Shown: in pieces, positions 1 through 9,105 of the stretch
Layout: each line of letters starts with the position of its first letter
How positions within the stretch are numbered: position 1 is the stretch's first letter
NCBI RefSeq assembly: GCF_003815535.1
Contig: NZ_RPFZ01000001.1
Location: 2,356,001-2,420,000 of the forward strand
Length of the DNA stretch: 64,000 nucleotides
Origin: Aurantiacibacter spongiae
GTDB taxonomy: Bacteria > Pseudomonadota > Alphaproteobacteria > Sphingomonadales > Sphingomonadaceae
Direction of reading: 5' to 3'
Program-made: the position numbers and the translations under genes
Notes under the pieces: model-generated
The model's database searches: none
Told to the model about the DNA's origin: nothing
What the model saw: only the letters and a program-made list of their open reading frames with translations

Positions 1-771
1 ATCGACAGGGCCGTCCATGCTGAGGGCAAGACGCTGCTGCTCGGCAACATGCACGGTAGCCAGCAGGAAACGACGCAGGCCATCAGGGCCATGCGCGGCC
101 GTGTTGACGGGCTTGTCATCATGCCGCCCAATTCCGTAGCGGAGACACTCCACACAGAACCGCTCGGCGCCTTCCCGATGGTCGTCCTCAACGCCGTTCC
201 GGGGGGCGGGGAGCTGCCCTCCGTCAGCGTCGACAGCAGGGCGGGGGCGGAAATGGTCGTCCAGCACCTGATAGAGCGGGGCGCGCGCAGGATAGTCCAT
301 ATCTCCGGCCCTGCGACCAATCACGACGCGATAGAGCGCGAGACGGCGTTCCGGAACGTCGTCTGCAGGGAACTGGACAATGCCGATCCGATCGTGCTGA
401 CGGGCGATTTCTGCGAGGGTTCGGGCGAAGCGGCTATTTCCCGCCTTCTCGAATCCGGCGAACGGTTCGATGCGGTGTTCGCCGGGAACGACGTGATGGC
501 CGTGGAGGCGATGGCGAGCTTGCGCGATGCCGGCTACGCTATCGGCAGCGAGATGCTCGTCGCGGGCTTCGACGACATTCCGCTCAGCCGCTACGTTTCG
601 CCTGGCCTGACGACCGTTCACTCGGAAATACCGCGGCTCGGAGAACTGGCGGCCCACAAGCTGCTCGCCCTGATAGAAGGATCGCTTGCCAGCGAAGGGC
701 AGGCCACGGTGATCCGCCCGAGACTCGCCATCCGCGGATCGACCGCCGGCCTGGCGCCGCCGCGCAGCTAG
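1..771 (+). CDS. LacI-family transcriptional regulator, C-terminal part (5' end outside window)
   Basis: The reading frame is open from base 1, so the start codon and the N-terminal helix-turn-helix lie upstream of the window. The 256 visible residues match the periplasmic-binding-protein-like effector domain of LacI/GalR regulators: a segment ending DGLVIMPPNS near the start, VSVDSRAGAEMVVQHLIERG, then FAGNDVMAVEAM and VAGFDDIPLSRYVSPGLTTV, the usual signature of the second subdomain. It probably senses a sugar and represses the neighbouring glucan genes. A LacI-like palindrome sits at 5284-5297 between the TonB receptor and the GH3 gene. Its stop overlaps the stop of the convergent glycosidase gene in a shared CTAG. 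The family call is firm; effector and targets are inferred. Confidence 0.9.
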   Translation: MDRAVHAEGKTLLLGNMHGSQQETTQAIRAMRGRVDGLVIMPPNSVAETLHTEPLGAFPMVVLNAVPGGGELPSVSVDSRAGAEMVVQHLIERGARRIVHISGPATNHDAIERETAFRNVVCRELDNADPIVLTGDFCEGSGEAAISRLLESGERFDAVFAGNDVMAVEAMASLRDAGYAIGSEMLVAGFDDIPLSRYVSPGLTTVHSEIPRLGELAAHKLLALIEGSLASEGQATVIRPRLAIRGSTAGLAPPRS

Positions 772-2246
772 GGCGCCGGCTCGTCCAGCCAGCCGCCGGA
801 GAAGCCGGCGCGCTTCAACCCTTCTCGGACATGCGGATGTCGGCGCATCGTCGCCCAAACCAGCCCGCTGCGGTGGTTTTCCATCATTGCCAGGATCGGT
901 CCTTGGTCGATCCCCAGATGGTCGCCCGCCACCCAGCCCGACGCCGGATCGACCGTCCCGGACGGCGAACCGGCTTCGACGAAGGTGAAGCTCGGATTGA
1001 ACGCGTCGCGAAATCCGTACTCGTCGTAGAGACGATCGCCGTAGCGCTGCTTCATCGTCATGAGCGCGGCGATGGTCTCGCGCGGGGCGAAGGGGATGGA
1101 ACCGCCCGCGGCGGTCGGCACGATCGTGCCGTCGTCGACGACCCGGAAGGCGGAGACGCCCCGCGCGCGGTAGGTAAAGAACTCGCGCGGTCTTCCGTTG
1201 ACCATGTACTCGCCGGTCGAATGGGCCGGTCCGTCCGAAGCGGTCCAGCCCCAGACCGCGTCGTCATATCCGACCCAGCGATTGGGGTTGTCGGCGCCAT
1301 AGGCTCGCTGAGCCAGCGTAGCCCGGCGGCTGTTTTCGAAATAGTCGATATTTTTTTCCCGCATGAAGTCGTCGCGGATGCCGCGGAAATCGATCCAGAC
1401 GTGGCTGTACTGATGGCCGAACAGCGGTTCGAACTGCAGGTAATCATATCCGTAATAGGTGGCCCACTGGTTCTCCAGCGTGTCGGCCCAGCCCTCGTTC
1501 CACGCCTCTTTCCCGACCGGGTGGGTAGGGGAGGCAAGCGCCAGGATATAGACCAGCATCCCTTCGTTGTAGCCGACCCAGTCGTGTGGTTCCCATCCGC
1601 GTTCCGGGCGCCAGCCCATCGTAATTCCTTGCGAATTTGCGAGATTGTCCGCCTGCGTGCCGGTTGCAGGGCGCTGTGCCCAATCCCACTCAACCCGCCG
1701 GTAGATGCGCTCCGCCAGATCGCGGATTTGCGCCTCGACCGGATCGTCGCGGTCGTAATAGCCCTGCGCGAACAGCGCCCCGCCCAGGAACAGCGTCGTA
1801 TCGACGGTCGAAAGCTCGGTTTCGCCGAAGCGAGTTCCATCCTCGTAGCGCAGGAAGTGGTAGAAGAAACCGCGATAGCCGGTGATTCCCCGGCGCCCCG
1901 GACCCTGCGGCGCATTCCAGTAGAAGGCGAGGCAGTCGCGCGTACGACGGGCCGCTTCGTCCCGGCTGACATACCCCCGGTGCGCTCCGATGCCGTAAGC
2001 CGTCAGCGCGAACCCCGTTGCCGCGACGGAGGAGAAGCTGCGGGTCGGCCAGCGGTCCGGGGCGAGGCACCGTTCGGTATCGGTGGTGTCCCAGAAATAG
2101 CGGAAGGTGCGGCGGGTCAGGTCCTCGCTGAAGCGACCGACCGCAGCGTTCGACATTTTACCGGCCGGTGGCACCACCGGCGGCGCGGGCGCGGGGGCCG
2201 GAACGCATGCGGCGACCATGCAGCCGGCGAGCATCGCCAGTCGCAT
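768..2246 (-). CDS. Secreted glycoamylase-fold lipoprotein (PF10091/COG5368, GH144-like)
   Basis: 492 residues. The N-terminus is a lipoprotein signal: MRLAMLAGCMVAAC, with Cys as the likely lipidated residue, followed by a Pro/Ala linker. The body matches the glycoamylase-like family (COG5368), whose characterised bacterial members in GH144 are endo-beta-1,2-glucanases. Family-type stretches include LANSQGITMGWRPERGWE, DGPAHSTGEYMVNGRPREFF and the C-terminal GIDQGPILAMMENHRSGLVW. It lies 32 bp downstream of the TonB receptor on the same strand, so the two are probably co-transcribed. A reasonable model is that this enzyme cleaves a glucan at the outer membrane, the receptor imports the oligosaccharide, and the GH3 enzyme finishes it. 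Beta-1,2 specificity is inference from the family; older annotations say glucoamylase. Confidence 0.85.
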   Translation of the reverse strand: MRLAMLAGCMVAACVPAPAPAPPVVPPAGKMSNAAVGRFSEDLTRRTFRYFWDTTDTERCLAPDRWPTRSFSSVAATGFALTAYGIGAHRGYVSRDEAARRTRDCLAFYWNAPQGPGRRGITGYRGFFYHFLRYEDGTRFGETELSTVDTTLFLGGALFAQGYYDRDDPVEAQIRDLAERIYRRVEWDWAQRPATGTQADNLANSQGITMGWRPERGWEPHDWVGYNEGMLVYILALASPTHPVGKEAWNEGWADTLENQWATYYGYDYLQFEPLFGHQYSHVWIDFRGIRDDFMREKNIDYFENSRRATLAQRAYGADNPNRWVGYDDAVWGWTASDGPAHSTGEYMVNGRPREFFTYRARGVSAFRVVDDGTIVPTAAGGSIPFAPRETIAALMTMKQRYGDRLYDEYGFRDAFNPSFTFVEAGSPSGTVDPASGWVAGDHLGIDQGPILAMMENHRSGLVWATMRRHPHVREGLKRAGFSGGWLDEPAP

Positions 2247-2278
2247 GGCCGCCTTGCGGAGGGAGGGTCCGCAATCCC

Positions 2279-5212
2279 TCAGAACTGGTAGCGGGCGCGA
2301 AATTGGAGGCGGCGGGGCAGCGTCTGCACGAAATTGCCGTTGACCGCCGGATCGAGCGGATCGGTCGCGCTGAAGAAGCCGTCGAACCCGCCATAGTTCG
2401 GATTGTTGAACACGTTGAATACGTCGAGCGCCAGCTCGATCTGGTGATCGCCGCCCAGGCCGATGATCTTCGCCAGCGTCAGGTTCACCTCGCAGAACTG
2501 GAAAATACCGTCGATACAGGTCTTTTCCGGGTAGGCGGACATGATCCGCAGCTGCCCGTTGTCGAAGCCGTTGGTGGCATCGACGACCTGGTAGGCGCGC
2601 CCGCTGCCGAAGGTCGAAAGGGTGGACAACCGCAGGCCGAGCGGCAGATCGACAATGCCGGACAGCACCAGCCGATGCCGCTCGTCACCCGGCCGTGCGC
2701 GGAAGCCGTAGGCATCGGGCACGGTTCCGTCGAGGCTGAACAGGTCGTTCCCGTTCTGCGCGCCGCGCCCCACGGTGTAGGCGATGTCGACGCCCCAGCC
2801 ATCATTCACCGAATAGGGCTTGTCGAGGGTGAAGTAGACAGCCCGGTAGGTCGTATCGAGACCGTCATAGCCGATCAGCACGTTCGAATAGCCGAAGGGG
2901 ACCACCGGCGAGGTGTCGCAGCAATTTCCAAGCCCGCCGTCGCGCCGCGTGGCGAACAGGTTGGTGTAGCCGTTGCGGCCGTTCTGGTACGCGCCGGTGA
3001 CGGTCGCGGTCCAGTCGCCGAAACGGTGACGGATACCCAGAGTGAACTGGTCGTTCACCGGCGGACGGGCGTTCTCGGGAACCGCGAACAGTTCGGGAAG
3101 GCCCGATGTCGAGGTGTTGCGCAGTTCGATCAGGCCGTCGCGGGTCAGGTAGCGCGGATCCCAGGCGACGGTCGGCAGGCCGTTGCGCGGGCTGCCGTCC
3201 TCGGAAAAGCGAAAGACGCCGATCGGGTTAAGCAGGCGTGAGATTTCGTCGACCGTGTTGCTGAAGGTGTTGCGGTCGTAATACCGCCCCGCGCCGCCGA
3301 ACAGCACCCAGTTGCCTTCTCCCGTCAGATCCCAGGAAAAGCCCAGGCGCGGGGCGAATGCACCGAGAAACGGATCGCGCTCGCTACCGTCCGAGATGTA
3401 GTTTTCCGGATCGAAGTAGAACGTGGAAGGAAGCGCGCGCAGCGCCGCTGCCGCGCTGTCGGGCGTGACGTAATCGTTGTTGAAGCCGTTGGTCTCGTAA
3501 TCCCAGCGCAGGCCGACGTTCAGCTCGAACCGGTCGGTGATCAGCCAGTCATCCTGCACATAGACACCGATGATCGTGTTCGATGTCTCGATCAGCGAGT
3601 TGCCGAGGCCGAGGCGCGCTTCCGCGGGAAAGCTGAAATCGAGGTTGTTCGCGGCATCGACGAAGTAGGTATAGCGAGGCTGAACAAAGGAGCGGTTGTC
3701 GAAATTGACGTCGAGAAACTCGACGCTCGCGCCCACCTTGAAGGTGTGGTTGTCGATCGCGGTGTAGGTGAAGTCGTTGCGGAAGGTGAAGCCTTCCTGC
3801 TCTTCGCGACGGGTCGAATCCTTGCCCCCGAACGTGATGATGCCGGCGTATTCGAACTGCGGCAGGTCGGGATTGAGCGATGTCGGGTTGAAGACGTAGT
3901 TGAGATAGCTGGCACGGAATTCGTTGACGAAATCGTCTCCGTCATAGGTCCATTGCAGCAGGGCGCTGTCGACCCTGTTCTGCTTGTCTTCGGCCGCCTC
4001 GTAGGAAACCGTGCCGCCAAAGTTCTGAATGTCGGATTCGTCGCGGCGGTTGAAGGACAGGTCGACGACGCTGCGATCGTCCGGGATGAAAGTCAGCTTG
4101 CCGAAGAAGAAATCGCTGCGGAACGGGCTGACGAACGAGCCTTCGAATTCGCTGATCGAACGGCCCGAGCTTGCCTCGAACGCGGCGCGCAGTTCTGGCG
4201 ATCCGCCGGCGATCACGTTGAACGCGCGGTCCTGGTCGTTGCCTTCGTAGGAGCCGAAGAAGAAGAGCCGGTCGCGGATGATCGGGCCGCCCAGTGCGGC
4301 ACCGTACTGGACGCGCTTGAAATCGGGCTTCGGCAGGCCCTGGCGTTCGTTGATCGCGTCGATTTCGGTCAGGCTGTCATCGGTGTACTGACCGAAGGCC
4401 TGGCCGTGAAATTCGTTCGATCCAGACCGCGTCACGGCGGTGATGATCGCCGATCCAGCCTGTTCGTACTCGGCCTTGTAGTTCTGGGTGAGGACGCGAA
4501 ACTCCTGCACTGCGGACTGGCCGAACGGATTGCCGCGGCTGTTCTGCTGGCCGGCGATGCCGCCTTCGCGCAGCTTGTTCTTCAGGCTGACACCGTCGAT
4601 GAACACGTTGACCTGGCTGCGGGTTGATGCGCCCGCCTGGATTCCGCGATCCGATTCGCCATCGAGGTAGGTGACACCCGGCGCAAGCGCGGCGAAGGAC
4701 AGGAAGTTGCGGTCGGTCTGCGGAAGGTTCTCGATCTGCTGGCGCGTGACGTTGGTGGCGACTTCGCCCCCGTCGTCGGCGCGCAGTCGTCCGGCCGTCA
4801 CGATGATCGCCTCCCCCAGGGCGGCCGGTTCGTCCGCGACCGGGGCGACCGCTTCGGCGGCGTCGAAGTCGAGCACCGCGTCCTGAGCGACCAGCAGGGT
4901 GATCTGGTCGGTGCTGGTCACGCCGGCGGCGGTCCTCAGTTCGAGCCAGTAGGTTCCGGGTCGCAGGGAACTGAAGACGTAGGTTCCATCGGGCTGCACG
5001 GCGACAGTGCGGCGCGCCCCCGTCTCGGTGTCGATTGCCGTCACCGACTCGACGCCCTGGCCGCTGATCGTCCCGCGCAACGACGCGCTGGTTTCCTGCG
5101 CGTGGACGGGCGTCGCGAGGCCGATAGCTAGCGCGCCGCCCCCGACGGAGATAACGAGGGCAGCTGCAAGCCGGCGGAACTTGCGCATACGGGCGTCACG
5201 GAACTGGAACAT
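2279..5212 (-). CDS. TonB-dependent outer-membrane receptor with carboxypeptidase-regulatory-like N-terminal domain
   Basis: 977 residues. A signal peptide ends near ATPVHAQE (about residue 39). A CarboxypepD_reg-like beta-sandwich follows (about 42-110, with TGARRTVAVQPDGTYVFSSL). Next comes a TonB plug (about 130-250, with VTRQQIENLPQTDRNFLSFA) and a long beta-barrel ending in the aromatic ARYQF typical of outer-membrane barrels. The start at 5212 is supported by a strong ribosome-binding site (GGGGGAGG, about 6 bases upstream on the minus strand); a second Met lies at residue 9. It probably imports oligosaccharides across the outer membrane. The substrate is not readable from sequence, but the flanking glycosidases suggest a beta-glucan fragment. 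It is divergent from the GH3 gene, with a LacI-type palindrome between them. Confidence 0.93.
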   Translation of the reverse strand: MFQFRDARMRKFRRLAAALVISVGGGALAIGLATPVHAQETSASLRGTISGQGVESVTAIDTETGARRTVAVQPDGTYVFSSLRPGTYWLELRTAAGVTSTDQITLLVAQDAVLDFDAAEAVAPVADEPAALGEAIIVTAGRLRADDGGEVATNVTRQQIENLPQTDRNFLSFAALAPGVTYLDGESDRGIQAGASTRSQVNVFIDGVSLKNKLREGGIAGQQNSRGNPFGQSAVQEFRVLTQNYKAEYEQAGSAIITAVTRSGSNEFHGQAFGQYTDDSLTEIDAINERQGLPKPDFKRVQYGAALGGPIIRDRLFFFGSYEGNDQDRAFNVIAGGSPELRAAFEASSGRSISEFEGSFVSPFRSDFFFGKLTFIPDDRSVVDLSFNRRDESDIQNFGGTVSYEAAEDKQNRVDSALLQWTYDGDDFVNEFRASYLNYVFNPTSLNPDLPQFEYAGIITFGGKDSTRREEQEGFTFRNDFTYTAIDNHTFKVGASVEFLDVNFDNRSFVQPRYTYFVDAANNLDFSFPAEARLGLGNSLIETSNTIIGVYVQDDWLITDRFELNVGLRWDYETNGFNNDYVTPDSAAAALRALPSTFYFDPENYISDGSERDPFLGAFAPRLGFSWDLTGEGNWVLFGGAGRYYDRNTFSNTVDEISRLLNPIGVFRFSEDGSPRNGLPTVAWDPRYLTRDGLIELRNTSTSGLPELFAVPENARPPVNDQFTLGIRHRFGDWTATVTGAYQNGRNGYTNLFATRRDGGLGNCCDTSPVVPFGYSNVLIGYDGLDTTYRAVYFTLDKPYSVNDGWGVDIAYTVGRGAQNGNDLFSLDGTVPDAYGFRARPGDERHRLVLSGIVDLPLGLRLSTLSTFGSGRAYQVVDATNGFDNGQLRIMSAYPEKTCIDGIFQFCEVNLTLAKIIGLGGDHQIELALDVFNVFNNPNYGGFDGFFSATDPLDPAVNGNFVQTLPRRLQFRARYQF

Positions 5213-5282
5213 CTGATCCTCCCCCGAAAATGCCGCGGCCTATGCTGGCTGCGTGCGATTCGATTTGCTCTTCCGGAAAGTC

Positions 5283-5310
5283 TTGTAACCGGTTTCATTT
5301 GCATTGTATA
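5283..5310 (+). promoter_or_regulatory. Candidate sigma70-type promoter for the GH3 gene
   Basis: A -35-like TTGTAA (5283-5288) and a -10-like TGTATA (5305-5310) are separated by 16 bp. They lie about 75 bp before the GH3 start codon at 5386. The -35 box is embedded in the palindrome at 5284-5297, which is the geometry expected for repression by a LacI-family protein. Inferred from sequence only. Confidence 0.45.
5284..5297. promoter_or_regulatory. Candidate LacI-family operator (TGTAACCGGTTTCA)
   Basis: The 14-bp site TGTAACCGGTTTCA is a CG-centred palindrome with 6 of 7 positions symmetrical, which is the classic form of LacI-family operators. It lies in the 173-bp gap between the divergent TonB receptor and GH3 beta-glucosidase genes and overlaps the proposed -35 box of the latter. 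The LacI-family gene at the left edge of the window is the obvious candidate binder. Confidence 0.6.
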
Positions 5311-5385
5311 GCTGCCCCCGACAAGGCTCGCACAGCGTTGCGCGAAAGTCGCAATCGTGGGGACGGGGCGGGACGGGAGAGACTT

Positions 5386-7698
5386 ATGCGGAATTCGACA
5401 CCGCTCGTATTCGCGAGCGCGCTGGTACTGGCATTCGGTCTGGCGCAGCCTGCGCTTGCCCAAAGCAGCGTGGGTTCCGTGGTGCTCGACCAGGCCGAAC
5501 CGGACTGGGCCGCCGACGACGTCGCGATGGGCCGGTTCATCGACGAGTTGATGGCACGCATGACGCTGACCGAGAAGATCGGCCAGCTCAACGTTCTCAC
5601 GAGCGACTGGGAATCCACCGGGCCGAGCATGCGCGACACCTATGTCGAGGACATTCGTGCCGGCAGGGTCGGCGCGATCTTCAACGCCTACACGGCAGAC
5701 TACACCCGCGAGTTGCAGCGTCTGGCGGTCGAGGAAACGCGGCTCGGCATACCGCTGATGTTCGGTTACGACGTCATCCACGGCCACCGCACGATATTCC
5801 CGATCTCGCTGGGCGAGGCGGCGAGCTGGGATATGGATGCCATCCGCAACGCCGCCCGCGTTTCGGCGACCGAAGCGGCGGCGGAGGGAATCCACTGGAC
5901 CTTTTCCCCGATGGTCGACATCGCGCGCGATCCGCGCTGGGGCCGCGTGTCGGAAGGGGCGGGGGAGGACACGTTCCTCGGTAGCGCCGTCGCCCGTGCC
6001 CGGGTCGAAGGGTATCAGGGGGACGACCTTGCCGATGTCGATACGGTACTGGCGACGGCAAAGCATTTCGCCGCCTACGGCGCGGCCCAGGCCGGGCGCG
6101 ACTACAGCACGGTGGACATCTCCGACCGGACCTTGCGCGATGTCTATCTGCCGCCTTTTCGCGCTGCGGCAGAGGCGGGCGCGGCCAGCTTCATGACCGC
6201 GTTCAACGAACTCGACGGCGTGCCCGCGACGGGCAGCGAATACCTGCTCACCGATATCCTGCGCGGCGAATGGGGATTCGACGGGTTCGTGGTCACGGAC
6301 TACACCTCCATCAACGAGATGATCCCCCACGGCTATGCCGCCGACCTGCGACAGGCCGCCGCGCAGGCCATCAATGCCGGGGTCGACATGGACATGCAGG
6401 GCGCCGCCTACATGGAGCATCTGCGGGGCGCGGTGGAAGAGGGCAGCGTTACCGTCGCCACGATCGACCGTGCCGTTCGCCGGGTACTGGAAGCGAAGTA
6501 CCGGCTCGGCCTGTTCGAAGATCCCTATCGCTATTCCGATACAGCGCGGCAGGACGCGACCGTGTACCGCGCGGACTTCCTCGACGCGGCACGCGACATG
6601 GCGCGGCGCTCGATGGTCCTGCTGAAGAACGATGGCGACCTGCTGCCACTCACCGGCGAGGCGCGCTCCATTGCCCTTATCGGTCCGCTGGCGGACAGCA
6701 AGCCCGACATGATCGGCAGCTGGGCGGCGGCTGGCGACAGGGAGACGCGGCCCGTCACCGTGCGCGAGGCGCTGCAGGCCAGGTTGGGCGAGGGTGGGAG
6801 GGTCGGCTACGCCCGCGGCGCGGATTACGATTTCGCCGCCGCCGGAACGAGCGACGGCTTCGCCGAGGCGCTGGCGCTGGCGCGCGACAGCGACGTGGTG
6901 ATTGCGGTAATGGGAGAGCGCTGGGACATGACCGGGGAGGCCGCCAGCCGTACCTCGCTCGACCTGCCCGGTAACCAGCAGGCGCTGCTCGAACAACTCG
7001 TCGCTACCGGCAAACCTGTCGTGCTCGTGCTGATGAGCGGACGGCCCAATTCGATCGGCTGGGCAAACGAGAACGTGCCCGCCATCCTCCATGCCTGGTA
7101 TCCCGGGACGATGGGCGGGGCGGCGGTGGTCGATGTCCTGATGGGCGATTACAACCCTTCGGGCCACCTGCCGATGACCTTCCCGCGTACCGTGGGGCAG
7201 GTGCCGATCCATTACGACATGAAGAACACCGGACGCCCGATCGAACTGGGCGAGCCGGGGGCAAAATACGTCTCGCGCTATCTCGATACGCCGAACTCGC
7301 CGCTCTACCGCTTCGGCTTCGGCCTGAGCTACACCGAATTCGCGTTTTCCGATGTCAGCCTGAGCGACGACACAATGCAGCCGGACGGCGCCATAACCGC
7401 CAGTGCGAGGGTGACGAACATCGGCGACCGGGCCGGCGAAACCGTGGCCCAGCTCTACGTGCGCGATCTGGTTGGTTCGGTGACGCGCCCCGTGCAGCAA
7501 TTGCGTGGCTTTTCGAAATTCGCGCTCGAACCCGGCGAAACCCGGACGGTCAGCTTCTCGCTTTCTCCCGCCGATCTGGCGTTCACCCGGGCGGACGGAA
7601 CCTTTGGCTGGGAACCGGGAGAGTTCCAGCTCTGGATAGCTCCCTCGTCGGGTCCGGAAGCGAGCACGCCGGTGACGTTCACTCTCACCGGTCCCTGA
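5386..7698 (+). CDS. bglX: Glycoside hydrolase family 3 beta-glucosidase, periplasmic (BglX-like)
   Basis: 770 residues from the ATG at 5386. That start is preceded by a GGGAGAG ribosome-binding site and opens directly on a signal peptide (MRNSTPLVFASALVLAFG, cleaved near ALAQ). The frame is open further upstream but is unlikely to be translated. Domains in order: GH3 N-terminal barrel (about 45-370) with KHFAAYGAAQAGRD and the nucleophile Asp in GFVVTDYTSINEM; GH3 C-terminal domain (about 400-640) with ERWDMTGEAASRTSLDLPG; and a fibronectin-III-like domain (about 680-760). It should release glucose from the non-reducing end of beta-gluco-oligosaccharides in the periplasm. The context points to beta-1,2- or other beta-linked glucan fragments. 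The gene symbol reflects family resemblance. Confidence 0.93.
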   Translation: MRNSTPLVFASALVLAFGLAQPALAQSSVGSVVLDQAEPDWAADDVAMGRFIDELMARMTLTEKIGQLNVLTSDWESTGPSMRDTYVEDIRAGRVGAIFNAYTADYTRELQRLAVEETRLGIPLMFGYDVIHGHRTIFPISLGEAASWDMDAIRNAARVSATEAAAEGIHWTFSPMVDIARDPRWGRVSEGAGEDTFLGSAVARARVEGYQGDDLADVDTVLATAKHFAAYGAAQAGRDYSTVDISDRTLRDVYLPPFRAAAEAGAASFMTAFNELDGVPATGSEYLLTDILRGEWGFDGFVVTDYTSINEMIPHGYAADLRQAAAQAINAGVDMDMQGAAYMEHLRGAVEEGSVTVATIDRAVRRVLEAKYRLGLFEDPYRYSDTARQDATVYRADFLDAARDMARRSMVLLKNDGDLLPLTGEARSIALIGPLADSKPDMIGSWAAAGDRETRPVTVREALQARLGEGGRVGYARGADYDFAAAGTSDGFAEALALARDSDVVIAVMGERWDMTGEAASRTSLDLPGNQQALLEQLVATGKPVVLVLMSGRPNSIGWANENVPAILHAWYPGTMGGAAVVDVLMGDYNPSGHLPMTFPRTVGQVPIHYDMKNTGRPIELGEPGAKYVSRYLDTPNSPLYRFGFGLSYTEFAFSDVSLSDDTMQPDGAITASARVTNIGDRAGETVAQLYVRDLVGSVTRPVQQLRGFSKFALEPGETRTVSFSLSPADLAFTRADGTFGWEPGEFQLWIAPSSGPEASTPVTFTLTGP

Positions 7699-7707
7699 CG
7701 CCTGCGC

Positions 7708-9105
7708 TTATCTCAGCGAGGCGACCCGGCGCGCGGTCAGCGCCTCGATCCGCTCCTCCACCGCTTCCGCGGCGGCCTGTGATCCCGCGGGGCTGAAATG
7801 ACCGTCTGCCGCGAACAGGGCAGCAGGATCGTCGCTTCGGGCGAAGATGTCGGTGAGGTCGACCACCTCGACGCCGTTCGCCGCGGCTGCCTCGAGCACG
7901 TCGTCGCGCAGCCCGTCATAGGTGAAGGACTTGTCGAGCAGGCCGCGATAGCGGGTGTCGGTGGGGATATAGACCAGGATGAACCTGCCGCCCCATTCAT
8001 CGCTCAGCGACTTCGCCCGGGCCAGCACGTCGCGATAGACGGGCTGGTCGCCGGTGACGCGCGGATAGTCGAGACCGAGAAATCCCCATACCTCGTTCAA
8101 CGCGAAGATGTTGCGCACGAAAGACGATTTGGCGAACACCACGCCGGGCGAAACGTCCTTGTTCCACCATTCGTCTATCACCGCACTGGCCCGCTCGACC
8201 TGCGCGGGCGAGGGCCGGGGCTGACCGAACCGGGCGCCGGGCGACAGCGCCTCGGCCAGCCACGGGGTCTTCGCTTCCTTCCTCAGGTTCTGCCAGTCAT
8301 TGCCCTCGAAGAAGGCCATGACGGTCCAGTCGGGCCTGAACTCGCGCCCGTAGCGGCCGAGCAGGGCGAGTTCGAACAATGGACCGCCCGCCCGCATTCC
8401 GATGCTGGCGGTTTGCGGACGCAGGCCGCGCATGCGCCCGACGAAGGTGTCCGCGCGCGGCTGGCAATGCCCCTCGACGAAGGAATCCCCCACGATCATC
8501 GTCTCGATCGGCTTGGCATAGATCGCATCGTCATTGTTGAAGCCGAACCGGTCGGCGGTGTAATAGAGCGGGTGCCCGTCGTGCGAGCACAGCAGCACCT
8601 CCTCGCCCGGAACGCCGCCGAGGATCGCCTCGTCCAGCCGCTTCACCGGCATCGCGTTCGACAACTGCTTGCTGGTGTACATTGGAGGAATGCCGGCCTG
8701 GCCGCGCATGGCTGCATCGCCCTGCGCCCCGCCGGTGCCAAGCGTGGAGACAAGGCTCATCATCGCCATGATGAGGCGGGCGTTGAGGAACAGTTCCACC
8801 AGTAGCAGCGCGAACAGGATGGCGGTGGCCGCCAGCCCGATATTCGCCGCCCGCCTCGGCGCGAGCGCCCGCGAGGCCCAGATCAGCGCCGCGGCGATCA
8901 GTCCCGGTGCCGCGACGTAGCGCAGGAAGCGCGGCAGATCCGCGCCGTAGGAGCTGAAATTGAACAGGGCATAGGCGGTGATGGCGAGGAAATAGAGCGC
9001 GGGAACGAAGCACAGCAGCATCGCCAGCGAGCGGCTGGGAACGGCTCGGCCCATCTCCGCCGACGGGGTGGCATGAGCCGCCGCGATGGGGGAAACACTG
9101 TTCAT
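7708..9105 (-). CDS. Membrane-anchored SGNH/GDSL-type hydrolase domain protein
   Basis: 465 residues. Three hydrophobic segments occupy about residues 25-130 (MLLCFVPALYFLAITAYALF, APGLIAAALIWAS, LAATAILFALLLVELFL). An SGNH-fold domain follows, with the GDS block TMIVGDSFVEGHCQP and a C-terminal Asp/His pair in AADGHFSPAGSQAAAEAV. The SGNH domain should face the periplasm, and such proteins add or remove acyl groups on glycans. The ATG at 9105 shares its A with the TGA of the upstream carbamoyltransferase gene (TGATG), so translation is coupled; the same frame runs on upstream but has no support. This is the last gene of a four-gene operon, and its stop lies 9 bp from that of the convergent GH3 gene. 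The substrate is unknown. Confidence 0.82.
   Translation of the reverse strand: MNSVSPIAAAHATPSAEMGRAVPSRSLAMLLCFVPALYFLAITAYALFNFSSYGADLPRFLRYVAAPGLIAAALIWASRALAPRRAANIGLAATAILFALLLVELFLNARLIMAMMSLVSTLGTGGAQGDAAMRGQAGIPPMYTSKQLSNAMPVKRLDEAILGGVPGEEVLLCSHDGHPLYYTADRFGFNNDDAIYAKPIETMIVGDSFVEGHCQPRADTFVGRMRGLRPQTASIGMRAGGPLFELALLGRYGREFRPDWTVMAFFEGNDWQNLRKEAKTPWLAEALSPGARFGQPRPSPAQVERASAVIDEWWNKDVSPGVVFAKSSFVRNIFALNEVWGFLGLDYPRVTGDQPVYRDVLARAKSLSDEWGGRFILVYIPTDTRYRGLLDKSFTYDGLRDDVLEAAAANGVEVVDLTDIFARSDDPAALFAADGHFSPAGSQAAAEAVEERIEALTARRVASLR

Noticed and set aside
831..2291. Long plus-strand open frame (486 codons) opposite the GH144-like gene
   Set aside because: Antisense to a clear gene; Arg/Ala/Val-rich without any domain. 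High GC makes stop codons rare in the reverse frame.
5128..7500. 790-codon minus-strand open frame opposite the GH3 gene
   Set aside because: Composition is His/Arg/Gly-rich shadow of the beta-glucosidase; no conserved motif.
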